From positions 1 to 49,230 of the forward strand of contig JAUNQH010000010.1 of the NCBI GenBank assembly GCA_030536295.1: a DNA stretch of 49,230 nucleotides. The letters are read 5' to 3'. A model generated the notes under the pieces. It had not been told where the DNA came from. It did not search any database and worked only from the letters and a program-made list of their open reading frames with translations. The first letter of the stretch is position 1. The number at the start of each line of letters is the position of its first letter. Shown here piece by piece: positions 23,278-33,351 of this stretch. The translations under genes and the position numbers were made by a program. This DNA is from Clostridia bacterium. GTDB taxonomy: Bacteria; Bacillota; Clostridia; Christensenellales; Aristaeellaceae.

Positions 23278-26121
23278 ATGAAAAAAGCGTGTCTGTGCAT
23301 GGTGCTGATCGGGCTGCTGATCGTGGGTGCCGCTTTCGGCGAAAATGTGAACGGCACTTATGTCAGTGAACGGGTGACCGGGAATTATACCCGCGTGAGC
23401 GCCGGGTATACAATGGAGGCTTATACCGGAGAGCCTGTTGACGTGCCGGCGGACGAAAACATACAGCTGAACTACGGCGACAGCATGACCGTGACGGCGG
23501 AGGTGCCGGAGGACGGGCTGTACAGCCTGCGGTTCGACTATTACAGCACGGACGCGAGCGTGCTGCCGCTGAAGATGGGCTTTACCGTGGATGGCGCGTA
23601 TCCCTTTTACGAATGCCGGAACCTGACCTTTGAAACGACCTGGGTGCAGGACACGGAGCCCGCGTATGACCGGTACGGCGATGAGATGGTGACTGTGCCG
23701 GAGAAGGCGGCACAGTGGGAGACCAAGTATCTTGCGGATTCCACATACCGCCGCACGGAGCCGCTGCTGCTGGAGCTGACGGCCGGGACGCATGAATTCG
23801 GCGTGACGGTGAAGGAAGGCAGCTTCCTGATGGGCGGAATGACGCTGGCCGCGCCGGAGAGCATACCGGAGCACACGGCATGCCCCGCCGCGGACGGGGA
23901 CGCGCTGATCATCCTGCAGGGCGAGGATTTTTCTTACAGCAATGATTCCTCCGTGCACGCGGTGATGGAATATGACACGGCGGTGGATCCCTATCTGGTG
24001 GGGGACACCGTGCTGAACACGATCGACAGCGACAGCTTTGACACCGCCGGGCAGAGCGTGACATGGACCTTTACCGCCGAAAAGGAAGGCGACTACGCCA
24101 TCGCGCTGAACTACCGGCAGAGCGACAAGACCGACTTTCCCGTATTCACGGATGTGCTGGTGGACGGGCGCGTGCCGGACCGGGCGTTTGAGGCGTATCC
24201 GATGCGCTACGGCGCGGGATATCAGACGCGGACGCTGGAGGATGATGACGGCGCGCCGCTGAGCGTGCACCTGACGGCGGGAGAGCATACGCTGACGCTG
24301 CGCATCACCATCGCGCCCATCCGCGAGGTGATGGAGACGCTGGATGAGGTGATGTACGGCATCAACGACCTGAGCCTGGAGATCACCAAGGTGGCGGGCA
24401 CCAACGCGGACAAGTACCGCGACCTGAGCCTGAGCCGCTATATACCCGGCATCGGGGATGAGCTGAACGGATACGCGGAGAGACTGCTGGAAACGGAACA
24501 GAAGTACGCGCGGTATACCAATGCCGGCAGCGGCAATGTGGCCGTGATGAGCGGCATGGTGATCGCGGCGAAGCAGCTGCAGAGCCTGGCGGAGAATGTG
24601 GACGAGATCCCTTACCGCGTGGCGGAGCTGAGCTCCGGCAGCAACAGCGCCAACCGGTATCTGGCGAACACCATTGACAACATGCTGGGCAACGCGCTGG
24701 CCGTTGACCGGGTATACATTTACCAGACCGGGGCGAAGCTGCCGGAGGCGCCGGGGGCGCTGCAGGGCCTGGGCATGGATATCGGGCGGTTCGCGGGGTC
24801 CTTTACGGACCAGAGCTGGAGCGTGAGCGGCACGGATCCCGCGCACCTGCAGGTGTGGGTGAACCGGAGCAACCAGTATGTGCAGATCATGCAGAAGATG
24901 ATCGACGAGTACTTCACCCCGGAAACGGGGATCGAGGTGGACCTGAGCGTGATGCCGGACCAGTACAAGCTGGTGCTGGCCAACTCCGCCGGGAACGCGC
25001 CGGATGTGGCCACGGGCATCAACTACACGATACCGTATGAGCTGGCGATCCGCGGGGCGCTGAAGGACATGACGGAGTTTGAGGACTTCCGCGAGGTGGC
25101 GGAGCATTACGGCACGGGGTTCTTCCTCACGGGGACCATCGGGGACGGGATCTACAGCATGCCGGAAACGCTGAACTTCTGGGTGCTGTTTTACCGGACG
25201 GACATCATGGAGAAGCTGGGGCTGAAGGTGCCGGAGACCATGCGGGATGTGACCGACATGCTGCCGGAGCTGCAGATGCGCGGGCTGAACTTCTATTACG
25301 CGCCGGCCGGCATGCTGAGCATGCGCAACTTCCACGGCACAACGCCCATCCTGCGGCAGAACGGCGGCGACCTGTATTACGAGACCGCCGCGCAGGGCAC
25401 GGCGCTGGGATCGCGGGAGAGCGTGAAGGGATTCACGGCACTGACGGATCTGTTTACCATCTACAACATACCCAAGAGCGTGGATAACTTTTATCAGCAC
25501 TTCCGCAACGGGGATCTGCCCATCGGGGTGGCGGACTTTTACACGTATAACCTGATCAGGAACGCGGCGCCGGAGCTGGACGGAAGCTGGAGCATCGCGC
25601 TGATACCGGGCACGGAGCAGGAGGACGGGAGCATTGACCGCACCAGCTGCGGGTGCGCGGAGAGCACGGTGATCTTCAAAAAGGATGAGGAACGGGAGCA
25701 GATGGCCTGGGCGTTTATCCGGTGGTGGAGCAGCACGGAGGTGCAGGCGGAGTTCGGGCAGACGATGCAGGTGATCTACGGCGATGAGTATATATGGCCG
25801 ACGGCGAATCTGGAAGCGCTGGAGAGGCTGCCGTGGGACACGGCGGATAAGAATGTGGTGCTGGAGTTCGCGCAGAGCGTGGTGGATGTGGCAAGGGTGC
25901 CGGGGACGTATCTATTGGAACGCGAGATGAGCAATGCGTTCAATGATATCGTCGTGAACGGCGATAATGAGCAAACACGGATCGATAAGGCTGTTAAGAC
26001 TATTAATCGGGAGATCAAGCGCAAACTCGAGGAGTTCGGCTATATCAGAGCCGATGGCTCGGTGATAGAGGAGTATTATATTCCGACAATAGATAGCGTA
26101 AATAAAATTTTGGGTCGGTAG
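23278..26121 (+). CDS. Large extracellular solute-binding protein with two N-terminal beta-sandwich domains
   Basis: A 947-residue protein; AAGAGGA precedes ATG 23278. Signal peptide at 1-22 (MKKACLCMVLIGLLIVGAAF). Two carbohydrate-binding-like sandwiches follow: about 60-200 (GLYSLRFDYYSTDASVLPLK) and about 215-370 (GDYAIALNYRQSDKTDFPVF). A helical bridge leads to a family 1 binding protein at about 520-900 (MIDEYFTPETGIEVDLSVMP, NAPDVATGINYTIP, FYRTDIMEKLGL). Ordinary binding proteins have about 420 residues, so the extra domains may hold the polysaccharide while the last domain takes up oligosaccharide. No lipobox is clear. It heads the operon, separated from its permeases by a long hairpin repeat. 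Confidence 0.8.
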   Translation: MKKACLCMVLIGLLIVGAAFGENVNGTYVSERVTGNYTRVSAGYTMEAYTGEPVDVPADENIQLNYGDSMTVTAEVPEDGLYSLRFDYYSTDASVLPLKMGFTVDGAYPFYECRNLTFETTWVQDTEPAYDRYGDEMVTVPEKAAQWETKYLADSTYRRTEPLLLELTAGTHEFGVTVKEGSFLMGGMTLAAPESIPEHTACPAADGDALIILQGEDFSYSNDSSVHAVMEYDTAVDPYLVGDTVLNTIDSDSFDTAGQSVTWTFTAEKEGDYAIALNYRQSDKTDFPVFTDVLVDGRVPDRAFEAYPMRYGAGYQTRTLEDDDGAPLSVHLTAGEHTLTLRITIAPIREVMETLDEVMYGINDLSLEITKVAGTNADKYRDLSLSRYIPGIGDELNGYAERLLETEQKYARYTNAGSGNVAVMSGMVIAAKQLQSLAENVDEIPYRVAELSSGSNSANRYLANTIDNMLGNALAVDRVYIYQTGAKLPEAPGALQGLGMDIGRFAGSFTDQSWSVSGTDPAHLQVWVNRSNQYVQIMQKMIDEYFTPETGIEVDLSVMPDQYKLVLANSAGNAPDVATGINYTIPYELAIRGALKDMTEFEDFREVAEHYGTGFFLTGTIGDGIYSMPETLNFWVLFYRTDIMEKLGLKVPETMRDVTDMLPELQMRGLNFYYAPAGMLSMRNFHGTTPILRQNGGDLYYETAAQGTALGSRESVKGFTALTDLFTIYNIPKSVDNFYQHFRNGDLPIGVADFYTYNLIRNAAPELDGSWSIALIPGTEQEDGSIDRTSCGCAESTVIFKKDEEREQMAWAFIRWWSSTEVQAEFGQTMQVIYGDEYIWPTANLEALERLPWDTADKNVVLEFAQSVVDVARVPGTYLLEREMSNAFNDIVVNGDNEQTRIDKAVKTINREIKRKLEEFGYIRADGSVIEEYYIPTIDSVNKILGR

Positions 26122-26128
26122 CAGGGTT

Positions 26129-26286
26129 TCGGCCTGCGGGCCGACCAAAGGGCTTTCCGATCGGTCCGCAAGCTCAATAGTCGCAGCTCAACACTGTTGA
26201 GACTGCTCCTTTTCGCTTGAGAAACTCACTTTTGAGATTTCCGCCACTGGCGGTCAAAAGTGAGATTTCCCCCTGGACCCCTTCGG
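26129..26286 (-). repeat. Long two-hairpin repeat, copy L2, between binding-protein and permease genes
   Basis: Same build as L1 (TCGGCC-TGCG-GGCCGA, CCAAAGGGC, folded insert, CTTCGG). It lies eight bases after the binding-protein stop and 39 before the permease start. Here the outer stem is mismatched (CCAAAGGGC against CCCCCTGG), as if two copies had recombined. Confidence 0.85.
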
Positions 26287-26325
26287 TCAATACTCTCCTC
26301 CCAAAGAAGAAACGGAGTGAACGCA

Positions 26326-27207
26326 GTGAAGCAAAACAACAGAAACGGCTACCTGTTCGTGGCGCCGTACGCGCTGCTTTTCCTGGTGTTCATCCTGGTG
26401 CCGGTGGCGCTGGCCGTCGCGCTCAGCTTTACCAATTTCAACGCGGTGCAGTTTCCCCAGTGGGTCGGATTCCTGAACTACATCACGCTGTTTACCTCGG
26501 ATGAAGTGTTTATGCAGTACGTGCTGCCCAATACCGTGGTGTATGCCGTGGTGGTGGGCGTGGGCGGATATATCCTCAGCTTCCTGCTGGCGTGGCTGCT
26601 GTGCAACCTGACAAAGGGCGTGCGCACCGTGCTGGCGCTGATCCTGTATTCCCCCAGCATGACCACCGGCGTGGCCATGACCGTGCTGTGGAAGGTGATC
26701 TTCTCCGGAGACCAGACCGGACTGCTGAACAGCTGGCTGATGGGCCTCGGGATCATTACGGAGCCCGTGATCTGGCTGACGGACACCCGGTTCCTGCTGC
26801 CGATCGTGATCGTGATCGGGCTGTGGAGCAGCATGGGCATCGGCTTCCTGGCCATGATCGCCGGCATTGCCAACAGCGATGAGAGCCTGTATGAGGCGGG
26901 CGCCATTGACGGCATCTCCAACCGCTTTCAGGAAATGATCTATATCACCATACCCCAGATGAAGCCGCAGATGCTCTTCGCCGCCGTGATGGCGGTGGTG
27001 AACGCCTTCCAGAACGGCATGGTGAGCACGCTGCTGACCGGCAACCCCAGCCCGGGCTACGCCGCGCAGCTGATCGCCAACCATATTGAGGACTACGGCT
27101 TCCTGCGCTACGAGATGGGCTACGCCGCGGCGGTGTCCGTGGTGCTGCTGCTGATCGTGCAGATCTTCTCCAAGGCGGCCAACAGGCTGCTGACGGAGAA
27201 GGACTGA
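26326..27207 (+). CDS. Sugar ABC transporter permease, MalF type (first importer)
   Basis: A 293-residue protein with six membrane helices. I chose GTG 26326 because CGGAG lies eight bases before it; GTG 26317 and the earlier frame, which is repeat sequence, are less likely. The EAA loop that touches the ATPase is present: ESLYEAGAIDGISNRFQEMI followed by ITIPQMKP. It pairs with the next gene to form the membrane channel for sugar delivered by the large binding protein. No ATPase gene is in this operon. Confidence 0.85.
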   Translation: MKQNNRNGYLFVAPYALLFLVFILVPVALAVALSFTNFNAVQFPQWVGFLNYITLFTSDEVFMQYVLPNTVVYAVVVGVGGYILSFLLAWLLCNLTKGVRTVLALILYSPSMTTGVAMTVLWKVIFSGDQTGLLNSWLMGLGIITEPVIWLTDTRFLLPIVIVIGLWSSMGIGFLAMIAGIANSDESLYEAGAIDGISNRFQEMIYITIPQMKPQMLFAAVMAVVNAFQNGMVSTLLTGNPSPGYAAQLIANHIEDYGFLRYEMGYAAAVSVVLLLIVQIFSKAANRLLTEKD

Positions 27208-27223
27208 AGGGAGGGAACGGAGC

Positions 27224-28093
27224 ATGGCATACAAGGGACGGCATATCAACCCGCGGCGGTTTGACAGGAGCCAGATCAAGATCCTGCTGATCCTGCTGCC
27301 GCTGACCGCCTTCATGGCGCTGCCGATCGTGTTCATCATCAACCACGCGTTCAAGCCCATGGATGAGCTGTTCGCGTTTCCCCCGCGGTTCTTTGTGCAG
27401 AACCCGACGCTGGAAAACTTTACGAAGCTGATCAAATTCAGCCGGAACGCGGGCATCCCGCTGAGCCGGTATCTGTTCAACAGCCTGCTGGTGACGGTGA
27501 TCACTGTGGTGCTGGCGCTGGCGCTGACCACCATGAGCGCCTTCGCGCTGAGCAAGATCCGCTTCCGCGGCCGGGATATGATGCTGAAGATCAACCAGCT
27601 GGCCATCATGTTTGTGGCCACGGCGGTGCTGATACCGCGGTATCTGGTGATCTGCAAGCTCGGGCTGATCGACACCGTGTGGGCGCATGTGCTGCCGCTG
27701 GCGGCCATGCCGGTGAGCCTTTTCCTGGTGAAACAGTTCGTGGACCAGGTGCCGGACAGCCTGATCGAGGCCGCGTATCTGGACGGGGCGACGGACGTTC
27801 AGGTGTATCTGAAGGTGATCATCCCGATCATCCGGCCCGCCATCGCCACGGCCATGGTGCTGGTGTTCCAGCAGGTGTGGACCAACATGGAGACCAGCAG
27901 CTACTTTATCAATGACGAGAGCATGAAGACCGTGACCTTCTATATGAACACGCTGGTGAACGCCGCCAACGGCGTGGCAGGGCAGGGCGTTGCCGCCGCG
28001 GCGACGCTGATCATGTTCATACCGAACCTGCTGCTGTTTATCCTGTGCCAGAGCAGCGTGATGAACACAATGGCGACATCCGGCATCAAGTAA
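27224..28093 (+). CDS. Sugar ABC transporter permease, MalG type (first importer)
   Basis: A 289-residue protein starting MAYKGRHINPRRFDRSQ after GGAACGGAGC. Six membrane helices and the EAA motif DSLIEAAYLDGATDVQVYLK followed by VIIPIIRPAI are clear. It ends in a long hydrophobic tail. It begins 16 bases after the MalF-type gene and forms the heterodimeric channel with it. The next operon gene starts 17 bases later. Confidence 0.85.
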   Translation: MAYKGRHINPRRFDRSQIKILLILLPLTAFMALPIVFIINHAFKPMDELFAFPPRFFVQNPTLENFTKLIKFSRNAGIPLSRYLFNSLLVTVITVVLALALTTMSAFALSKIRFRGRDMMLKINQLAIMFVATAVLIPRYLVICKLGLIDTVWAHVLPLAAMPVSLFLVKQFVDQVPDSLIEAAYLDGATDVQVYLKVIIPIIRPAIATAMVLVFQQVWTNMETSSYFINDESMKTVTFYMNTLVNAANGVAGQGVAAAATLIMFIPNLLLFILCQSSVMNTMATSGIK

Positions 28094-28110
28094 AAGGAGG
28101 CGGGAAAGCA

Positions 28111-30159
28111 TTGAAAAGGGGATTCCTGACCCGGATCGCGCTGTTTGCCGCCTGCCTGGCGCTGGCGGCCGGAGCGCTGCTTTCCGCGCCGGCGCGCGCG
28201 GACACGCCGTATAAAACGTATACCGTGAACGGGTACGGCGAGATCCGGGAAACGCAGACCGCCTATCTGGCGCATGAGACGATACTGAAGTTCGGCGATG
28301 AGGCCATGAACAGCCCGAACGACATCTGCGTGACGGCGGACGGACGGATCTATGTGGCGGACACCGGCAGCGGCCGTATCCTGATCGGCAACAGCGACAG
28401 CGAGCTGCTGGGCATCGTGGGCGAGGGCGTGCTGAAAACGCCCAAGGGCGTTGACGTGACGGCGGACGGGCATATCTATGTGGCTGACCGCGACCTGAAC
28501 GCGGTGGTGGAGTTTGACGAGAACGGCACGGAGCTGCACCGGTATCTGAAGCCGGACAATCCGCTGTACGGCGAAACGATGAGCTATCTGCCCATCAAGA
28601 TCGCGGTGAACGATGCCGGGCTGATGTATGTGGTGTGCGAGAGCAACACCAACGGCATCGTGGAGCTGAGCCCGCTGGAGGGCGGCACCTTTCTGGGCTA
28701 TTTCGGCACGAACTACGCGAGCCGCAGCCTGCAGACGATCATCTACCGGATCATCCTGACGGACGCGCAGCGCGCGAAGATGGTGAGCAATATTCCGGCC
28801 ACGCCGGACAACCTGGACATCGACAGCCGCGGGCTGATCTGCACCGTGACGCGGGGCGACGGTGTCAACAGCCTGAAGCGGCTGAACATCGCCGGGGCGA
28901 ACCTGATCAAAAAGGCGGAGCCGATCGACAACCCCGCCGCCGTGGCCGCCGGCAACCATGACAACATCTATGTGGCGGACCAGCAGGGATACATCTACGA
29001 ATATGACAACGAGGGCGACCTGATCTTCGTGTTCGGCGGGCGGGACGACGGCACGCAGCGCATCGGCCTGAGCACCATGGTGAGCGGGCTGGATGTGGAC
29101 GCGGATGACGCGCTGTATGTGCTGGACGCCAACAGCGCCACCATACAGGTGTATGAGCCCACGGAGTTCACGGACCTGCTGCACAGCGCGCTGTACCTGT
29201 ATTCCAAAGGGCAGTATACGGAAAGCCGGGAGCCGCTGGGGCAGGTGCTGCGGATGAACAGCCTGTTCGACCTGGCGAACAAGGCCATGGGCCGCGCGTA
29301 TTTCCAGGAGGAGAACTACGCCGAGGCGCTGCGCTACGCCCGGCTGAGCAAGGACCGCACCGGTTATTCGGACGCGTACTGGGAGGTGCGCAACGCCTGG
29401 CTGAAAAAGAACCTGGCGGCGGTGATCGTGATCCTGATCGCGCTTTTCGTGCTGCTGCGGGTGCTGAAGGCGCTGGACAAAAAGCACGGCATCTTTGAGA
29501 CCCCGCGCCGCGCGCTGGGAAAGGCGGGGGAGACGAAGTACATCTCCTCCCTGCGGTACGCGTTCTTCTATACGCGGCACCCCATCGACGCGAGCTACGG
29601 CATCGCGCGGGAGGGGAAGGCGAGCTGGGCCGCGTCGCTGACGCTGCTGGGGCTGTTTATCGCGGAATTCCTGGTGAACAAGTATCTGTGCGGCTTCCTG
29701 CAGAAAACGGTGCAGGAGGGGCGGTATGAGTTCTTCACGGACATCGGCGCGATCCTGCTGGCGGCGGCCGGCGTCACGCTGTGCACCTATCTGATCTGCT
29801 CCATCAATGATGGCGAGGGCAATGTGAAGCGCCTGTTCACCGTGATCTGCTTCAGCCTGACGCCGTATATCCTGCTGACGCCGGTGAGCTTCGCGCTGTC
29901 CCATGTGCTGACGGGGAACGAGCAGTTCCTGATCACCCTGACGCGGGTGATCACCTACGGCTGGATGGCGGTGCTGCTGGTGACCGGCATCCGCGAGGTG
30001 AACAACTACAGCGCGAAGGAGACCGCGAAGGTGATCCTGCTGACGCTGTTCACGGCGCTGATCCTGGCGCTGCTGATCTTTATCGTGTATGTGCTGTGGG
30101 CGCAGGTGGTCGAGTTCATCAGCGCGGTGATCGGGGAGGTGAGCTACCGTGCGGGCTAA
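28111..30159 (+). CDS. NHL-repeat extracellular protein with Yip1-type membrane domain
   Basis: A 682-residue protein from TTG 28111 (AAAGGAGG ten bases upstream). A signal segment (residues 1-30) is followed by propeller-type repeats: NDICVTADGRIYVADTGSGR, GVDVTADGHIYVADRDLNAV and later GLDVDADDALYVLDANSA. A tetratricopeptide-like patch (YTESREPLGQVLRMN, YAEALRYARLSK) follows, then a membrane helix near residue 430 and a five-helix Yip1-like domain to the end. Such genes recur beside large binding proteins and DUF5696 genes in Firmicutes sugar loci. A sensory or assembly role at the importer is inference. Confidence 0.7.
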   Translation: MKRGFLTRIALFAACLALAAGALLSAPARADTPYKTYTVNGYGEIRETQTAYLAHETILKFGDEAMNSPNDICVTADGRIYVADTGSGRILIGNSDSELLGIVGEGVLKTPKGVDVTADGHIYVADRDLNAVVEFDENGTELHRYLKPDNPLYGETMSYLPIKIAVNDAGLMYVVCESNTNGIVELSPLEGGTFLGYFGTNYASRSLQTIIYRIILTDAQRAKMVSNIPATPDNLDIDSRGLICTVTRGDGVNSLKRLNIAGANLIKKAEPIDNPAAVAAGNHDNIYVADQQGYIYEYDNEGDLIFVFGGRDDGTQRIGLSTMVSGLDVDADDALYVLDANSATIQVYEPTEFTDLLHSALYLYSKGQYTESREPLGQVLRMNSLFDLANKAMGRAYFQEENYAEALRYARLSKDRTGYSDAYWEVRNAWLKKNLAAVIVILIALFVLLRVLKALDKKHGIFETPRRALGKAGETKYISSLRYAFFYTRHPIDASYGIAREGKASWAASLTLLGLFIAEFLVNKYLCGFLQKTVQEGRYEFFTDIGAILLAAAGVTLCTYLICSINDGEGNVKRLFTVICFSLTPYILLTPVSFALSHVLTGNEQFLITLTRVITYGWMAVLLVTGIREVNNYSAKETAKVILLTLFTALILALLIFIVYVLWAQVVEFISAVIGEVSYRAG

Positions 30160-32320
30160 AGGACTGTACGCGCTTTGCGCGGTGCTGGCCGTGCTGCTGC
30201 TTGCCGCGTGCGCTTTCGCGGATGGCATGCCGGAGGGATACCGGCTCGCGGCGGAGAGCGAAGAATGGGAGATGTACCTGAGCGAGCCGACCCTGTCCGT
30301 GCTGCTGCGGAACAAGGCATCCGGCGCCGTGCTGGAAAGCACCCTGAGCGATGAGAAGGATGACGGCAAAAACAAGAAGGCCTGGAAGGGATACCTGCGC
30401 TCCGGTGTGGTGCTGAGCGTGATCAGGGACGCCAACAACACCTATCAGGCGGACTTGATCAACAATGAGCATACGATCGGATACACGTATTTTGAAAACG
30501 GCTTCCGCGCGGACATTTATTATGAGGAATACGGCATCGGCTTCGCGGTGGAGGCGCGGCTGGAGGGCAATGACTTTATCGCCCGCGTGCCGGACGACAG
30601 CATCCGCGAGGAGATGGACGGCGTGTACATCGCCACGGTGAGCCTGTTTCCGATGATGGGATACACGCACCTGGGCGACACGGCCGGGTATATGCTGATA
30701 CCGGACGGCAACGGCGCGCTGATCAGCCTGACCGACAAGGAAGGGCGCTTCGCCACCGGCTTTTCGCAGATGATCTACGGGCCGGACAGCGGCTTCAGCG
30801 AGAGCTCGGCGAACACGCTGCTGTGGGACCGGTATGAAACGGTGGTGAAGCCGAACCGCGTGACGGCGCCCGTGTACGGCATGGCGCACACGGAGGAGGG
30901 CATCGGCTATCTGGCCGTGGCGGAGGAAGGCGAGGACCGCTGCTCCGTGGAGGCGCACCCCAACGGCGCCATGGTGGACTACAACCGGTGCTTCGCGAAG
31001 TTCCTGGTGCGGGATATCTATCAGCAGCCGCTGAACCAGAGCAGCAGCGGATCCGTGAAGACGGTGGAAAAGGACCGCACGCGCCATGACATGACGGTGC
31101 GCTGGTGCCTGCTGAGCGGGGAGAACGCGAACTATACCGGCATGGCGGTGCGCTACCGCGAGTATCTGCTGGATACCGGCCGCGCGGAAAAGCGCGATAC
31201 GGCCTGGCGGACGCGGGTGGACTTTCTGGGCAGCGACCGGGAAAAGTTCCTGATGGGCACACGCGCCGTGACGATGACCACGGCGGAGCAGGCGCGGGAG
31301 ATCCTGGATGAGCTGCACGCGGCGGGCGCGGTGAGCACGCTGACCGTGTACAAGGGCTGGCAGAAGGGCGGCGTGAACGCGCTGCCGACGGACAGCCTGA
31401 ACGCGGACGGGGTCATCGGCGGCACAAAGGCGCTGAAGGACCTGATATCGGACGAGGGCGCGAAGGGACACCTGATCCTGCTGTATGACGAGGCGCTGCG
31501 GATGAACGCGTCCACCACCGCCTTTACCTATGACGCGGTGAAGATGGTGAACAAGCGTACCCTGAAGGAAGAGAACACAAAGCAGGTATACAGCCTTTTC
31601 TACCGGCTGATACCGAAAAAGAGCGCGGAGAAGCTGGCGAACCTGGTTTCCGACATGCGGAAAAACGGGGTCGGCGGCATTGCCGTGGCCGGTATCAGCA
31701 ACACGCTGATGAGCTGGTCGCTGAAGGGCGGCTACTATACCCGCGGCGACTGCGCGCGGGTCTATGAGGAAGCCGTGAAGAACACGGCGGACGCGATGGA
31801 CTTTACCGCGCTGGAGGAGCCGGCGGCGCCGCTGTGGCGGTACGCGGACGCTTTCCTGGACCTGCCGCTGGACACCTCCGACTACATGTATGAGGATGAG
31901 CAGGTGCCGTTCCTGTCCATCGCGCTCAAGGGCGTGCTGCCCATGTGGAGCAGCTATGTGAACTTTGAGGCGAACAAGACGGAGTTTTACCTGCGCCTGG
32001 CGGAGACCGGCGTGTATCCCTCCTTCTATGTGACGGCGGAGGACTCCTCGGCGCTGATCTACACCAACTCCGCGGACCTGTATTCCACCGGGTGGGAGAC
32101 CTGGCGGGAAACGGTGATCGAATATGACCGGGAGCTGAAGCGGCTGGCCGGTATGACGGACGGCGCGTTCATCACCGGGCACGAGCGGATGGACAACGGG
32201 GTCACGAAGGTGACCTATGACAACGGCGTGACCGTGTATGTGAACTACTCGGAGACCGACGCGGAGATCGACGGGATCACCGTGGGCGCGCTGAGCTGGA
32301 AGGCGGGTGAAAAAGAGTGA
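30149..32320 (+). CDS. DUF5696 protein, secreted, possible glycosidase-like barrel
   Basis: A 723-residue protein from GTG 30149, overlapping the previous gene by 11 bases. Signal peptide 1-25 ending AFA. Residues about 30-330 are a beta-rich domain (WEMYLSEPTLSVLLRNKASG, a galactose-mutarotase-like start), residues about 340-650 an alpha/beta region with DRTRHDMTVRWCLL and repeated strand-helix units such as TAEQAREILDELHAAGAVS and SDMRKNGVGGIAVAGISNTL, which could be a TIM barrel. I do not see a sure catalytic pair. The family is uncharacterised to my knowledge; its place between two permease pairs suggests a role in handling the imported glycan outside the membrane. Confidence 0.65.
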   Translation: MRAKGLYALCAVLAVLLLAACAFADGMPEGYRLAAESEEWEMYLSEPTLSVLLRNKASGAVLESTLSDEKDDGKNKKAWKGYLRSGVVLSVIRDANNTYQADLINNEHTIGYTYFENGFRADIYYEEYGIGFAVEARLEGNDFIARVPDDSIREEMDGVYIATVSLFPMMGYTHLGDTAGYMLIPDGNGALISLTDKEGRFATGFSQMIYGPDSGFSESSANTLLWDRYETVVKPNRVTAPVYGMAHTEEGIGYLAVAEEGEDRCSVEAHPNGAMVDYNRCFAKFLVRDIYQQPLNQSSSGSVKTVEKDRTRHDMTVRWCLLSGENANYTGMAVRYREYLLDTGRAEKRDTAWRTRVDFLGSDREKFLMGTRAVTMTTAEQAREILDELHAAGAVSTLTVYKGWQKGGVNALPTDSLNADGVIGGTKALKDLISDEGAKGHLILLYDEALRMNASTTAFTYDAVKMVNKRTLKEENTKQVYSLFYRLIPKKSAEKLANLVSDMRKNGVGGIAVAGISNTLMSWSLKGGYYTRGDCARVYEEAVKNTADAMDFTALEEPAAPLWRYADAFLDLPLDTSDYMYEDEQVPFLSIALKGVLPMWSSYVNFEANKTEFYLRLAETGVYPSFYVTAEDSSALIYTNSADLYSTGWETWRETVIEYDRELKRLAGMTDGAFITGHERMDNGVTKVTYDNGVTVYVNYSETDAEIDGITVGALSWKAGEKE

Positions 32321-33351
32321 CGACCGCTTCCGCGAAGGAACGGATCCGCAATGAGAAAAAGGCGCGGCAGCATGTGCGGATCAAAAAGGGAAAGCTGGCC
32401 CGGCGCGAGGCACTGGCCGGGCTGCTGTTCGTGCTGCCGTGGATCATCGGGGCGATCATCTTTCTGGCGTATCCGCTGGTGACCAGCTTCACCTACGGGC
32501 TGAACAACATCCGCATCACCCCGAAGGGCTACAAGTTCAAGTATGTCGGATACGGCAACTATACGCAGATCCTGCTGAGCGACACCGCGTTCCTGCCGGA
32601 CCTGGCGGATTACGTGATCAGCACGCTGATCAGCGTGCCGGTGATCGTGGTGTTCGCCCTGCTGATCGCCATGATGCTGAACATGAAGATCCGCGGAAGA
32701 AGCTTTTTCCGGGTGATCTTCTTCCTGCCGGTGATCATCGTGAGCGGCCCGATCCTGGGCATGCTGACGGAGCAGAACGCCGGCAGCATCTCCGCGATCG
32801 ACACGCAGGCGATCTCCGCGGCGATCGGGTCCTTCCTGCCGGAGATCCTGGCGAAGCCCGTGAGCGGCCTGTTCGCCAATATGGTCACGATCCTGTGGTA
32901 CTCGGGCGTGCCGATACTGCTGTTCCTCAGCGGGCTGCAGAAGATCGACAGCAGCATGTATGAGGCCAGCTACATCGACGGCGCCGGCGGGTGGGAGACC
33001 TTCTGGAAGATCACACTGCCGCAGCTGAAGAACATCGTGCTGCTCAGCTGCGTGTACACCATCGTGTTCGTATCCTCCAATGACAACAACACGCTGATCG
33101 CGCTGATCAAGGCCAGCATGTTCTCCGGCACGAAGGAGAAGGGCTACGGATACGCCAGCGCCATGGCGTGGCTGTATTCCCTGGTGGTGCTGCTGATCGT
33201 GGGCCTGTTTGCCCTGATCCTGACCACGAGGAAGGACAAGTATGAAAAAGAGGCGCGCAGGACCGACCGCGAGCTGCGGAAGGAAGCGCGGAAGATCAGA
33301 AAGGTGCAAAGGAGGCAGGCGAAGCATGCAAAGCGATATCAGCGTACATGA
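32317..33351 (+). CDS. Sugar ABC transporter permease, MalF type (second importer)
   Basis: A 344-residue protein from GTG 32317, overlapping the DUF5696 stop by 4 bases. The N-terminal 30 residues and the C-terminal 35 are strongly basic (for example ARRTDRELRKEARKIRKVQR). Six helices and the EAA loop SSMYEASYIDGAGGWETFWK then ITLPQLKNI are present. The long second loop contains the motif EQNAGSISAIDTQAISAAIG. It is distinct from the first MalF type in sequence and length, so this operon encodes two different importers. Confidence 0.85.
   Translation: MTTASAKERIRNEKKARQHVRIKKGKLARREALAGLLFVLPWIIGAIIFLAYPLVTSFTYGLNNIRITPKGYKFKYVGYGNYTQILLSDTAFLPDLADYVISTLISVPVIVVFALLIAMMLNMKIRGRSFFRVIFFLPVIIVSGPILGMLTEQNAGSISAIDTQAISAAIGSFLPEILAKPVSGLFANMVTILWYSGVPILLFLSGLQKIDSSMYEASYIDGAGGWETFWKITLPQLKNIVLLSCVYTIVFVSSNDNNTLIALIKASMFSGTKEKGYGYASAMAWLYSLVVLLIVGLFALILTTRKDKYEKEARRTDRELRKEARKIRKVQRRQAKHAKRYQRT

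Noticed and set aside
23128..25500. Long open frame (790 codons) on the minus strand
   Set aside because: It lies opposite the binding-protein gene, is rich in His, Arg, Gln and Val as expected for an antisense shadow of GC-rich codons, and has no ribosome site.
27940..30441. Minus-strand open frame of 833 codons
   Set aside because: Antisense shadow of the permease, NHL/Yip1 and DUF5696 genes; it spans three plausible + strand genes and has no domain.
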